From: Oceanococcus sp041619315
GTDB lineage: Bacteria; Pseudomonadota; Gammaproteobacteria; Nevskiales; Oceanococcaceae
DNA length: 6,831 nucleotides
Direction of reading: 5' to 3'
Assembly: GCA_041619315.1 (NCBI GenBank)
Contig: JBFKEC010000178.1
Location: 1-6,831 of the forward strand
Under the pieces are notes generated by a model. The model was not told where the DNA came from. It did not search any database and saw only the letters and a list, made by a program, of their open reading frames with translations. Numbering within the stretch: position 1 is the first letter of the stretch; every line of letters begins with the position of its first letter. This document shows, one piece after another, positions 6,538-6,831 of this stretch. Both the position numbers and the translations under genes were made by a program.

Positions 6538-6831
6538 TGCGCGCACTGCGCCGCCCCCGGCTCAGCGTGGTGGTGGTGATTCACAATATGGAGCGGGAGG
6601 CTCCGCGCACGCTGTATTCGCTATCAACAGCTTACCAGCGCGACGTTCACCCCCACGATTATGAAGTGATCGTGGTCGACAGCGGCTCGACCACAGCATT
6701 CCCTGCCGCTCAACTTGAAGGCCTGGATGGCCAGTTCCGCCTGATTCGGGTCAAACCGGATGCCCCAACACCCTGCGCAGCCATCAACACCGGCATCCGC
6801 GCCGCCCGCGGTCGCTACGTGGCCTGCGCCA
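6537..6831 (+). CDS. GT2-family glycosyltransferase, 3' end missing
   Basis: The first 98 codons of a glycosyltransferase continue past the right edge without a stop. The N-terminus shows the GT-A nucleotide-binding start LSVVVVIHNMEREAPRTLYS (residues 9-28), then YEVIVVDSGST (42-52), which holds the Asp that binds the nucleotide sugar in GT2 enzymes. CAAINTGIRAARGRYVACA (80-98) follows, which normally leads directly into the DXD motif, just beyond the window. The HNMxREAPRTLxSLSxxYQ pattern is familiar from GT2 proteins encoded beside sulfotransferases. The ATG overlaps the stop of gene 4 by one base (TGATG), so the gene belongs to the same operon. GTG 6534 is one codon upstream in the same frame and would be 7 bases from the GGGAG at 6522-6526. 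The family is clear; donor and acceptor are not. Confidence 0.9.
   Translation, partial: MRALRRPRLSVVVVIHNMEREAPRTLYSLSTAYQRDVHPHDYEVIVVDSGSTTAFPAAQLEGLDGQFRLIRVKPDAPTPCAAINTGIRAARGRYVACA

Noticed and set aside
1..6831. Repeats, CRISPR, insertion sequence, tRNA or terminator
   Set aside because: The five genes leave no intergenic space. I saw no spaced direct repeats, transposase motifs, inverted terminal repeats, or GC hairpins followed by a T run.

Overview
The window is a densely packed piece of a glycan-biosynthesis operon. Five protein genes lie on the + strand, and successive genes abut exactly or overlap by 1 to 8 bases. No non-coding stretch remains, and I see no RNA gene, mobile element, CRISPR array or terminator. 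The base composition (about 60-65% G+C over most of the window, codons rich in CTG, GCC and CGC) and the style of the proteins suggest a proteobacterium, most likely a gammaproteobacterium. This assignment is an inference from style, not from a marker gene.

Layout: (1) positions 1-2100, the 3' part of a large gene cut by the left edge. It encodes a GT4 glycosyltransferase, a GT2-like glycosyltransferase domain and a C-terminal zinc-ribbon/methyltransferase-like domain. (2) 2101-2889, a stand-alone PAPS-dependent sulfotransferase of 262 residues. (3) 2886-4751, a fusion of an N-terminal capsular-polysaccharide-type glycosyltransferase with a C-terminal sulfotransferase. (4) 4744-6537, a three-module protein: an N-terminal beta-rich 'GWA' module, a Sulfotransfer_2-like domain, and a second, different sulfotransferase-like domain. 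(5) 6537 to the right edge, the first 98 codons of a GT2 glycosyltransferase.

The genes read as a machine that assembles a sugar chain and decorates it with sulfate. Up to four glycosyltransferase domains and four sulfotransferase-like domains are encoded in under 7 kb, several fused in one polypeptide. None has a signal peptide or an obvious membrane segment, so the work is predicted to happen in the cytoplasm on activated or lipid-linked precursors. The glycan is unknown: a capsule, O-antigen, exopolysaccharide or protein glycan are all possible. No PAPS-synthesis gene, flippase or polymerase is in view.

The most unusual points are the multi-domain architectures of genes 1, 3 and 4, and a base-composition step inside gene 3. 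About 2401-3840 is near 54% G+C by hand count, while 3841-4020 and 4081-4380 are 62-63%. The step falls at the boundary between the glycosyltransferase and sulfotransferase halves, as expected if the fusion joined DNA of different origin.
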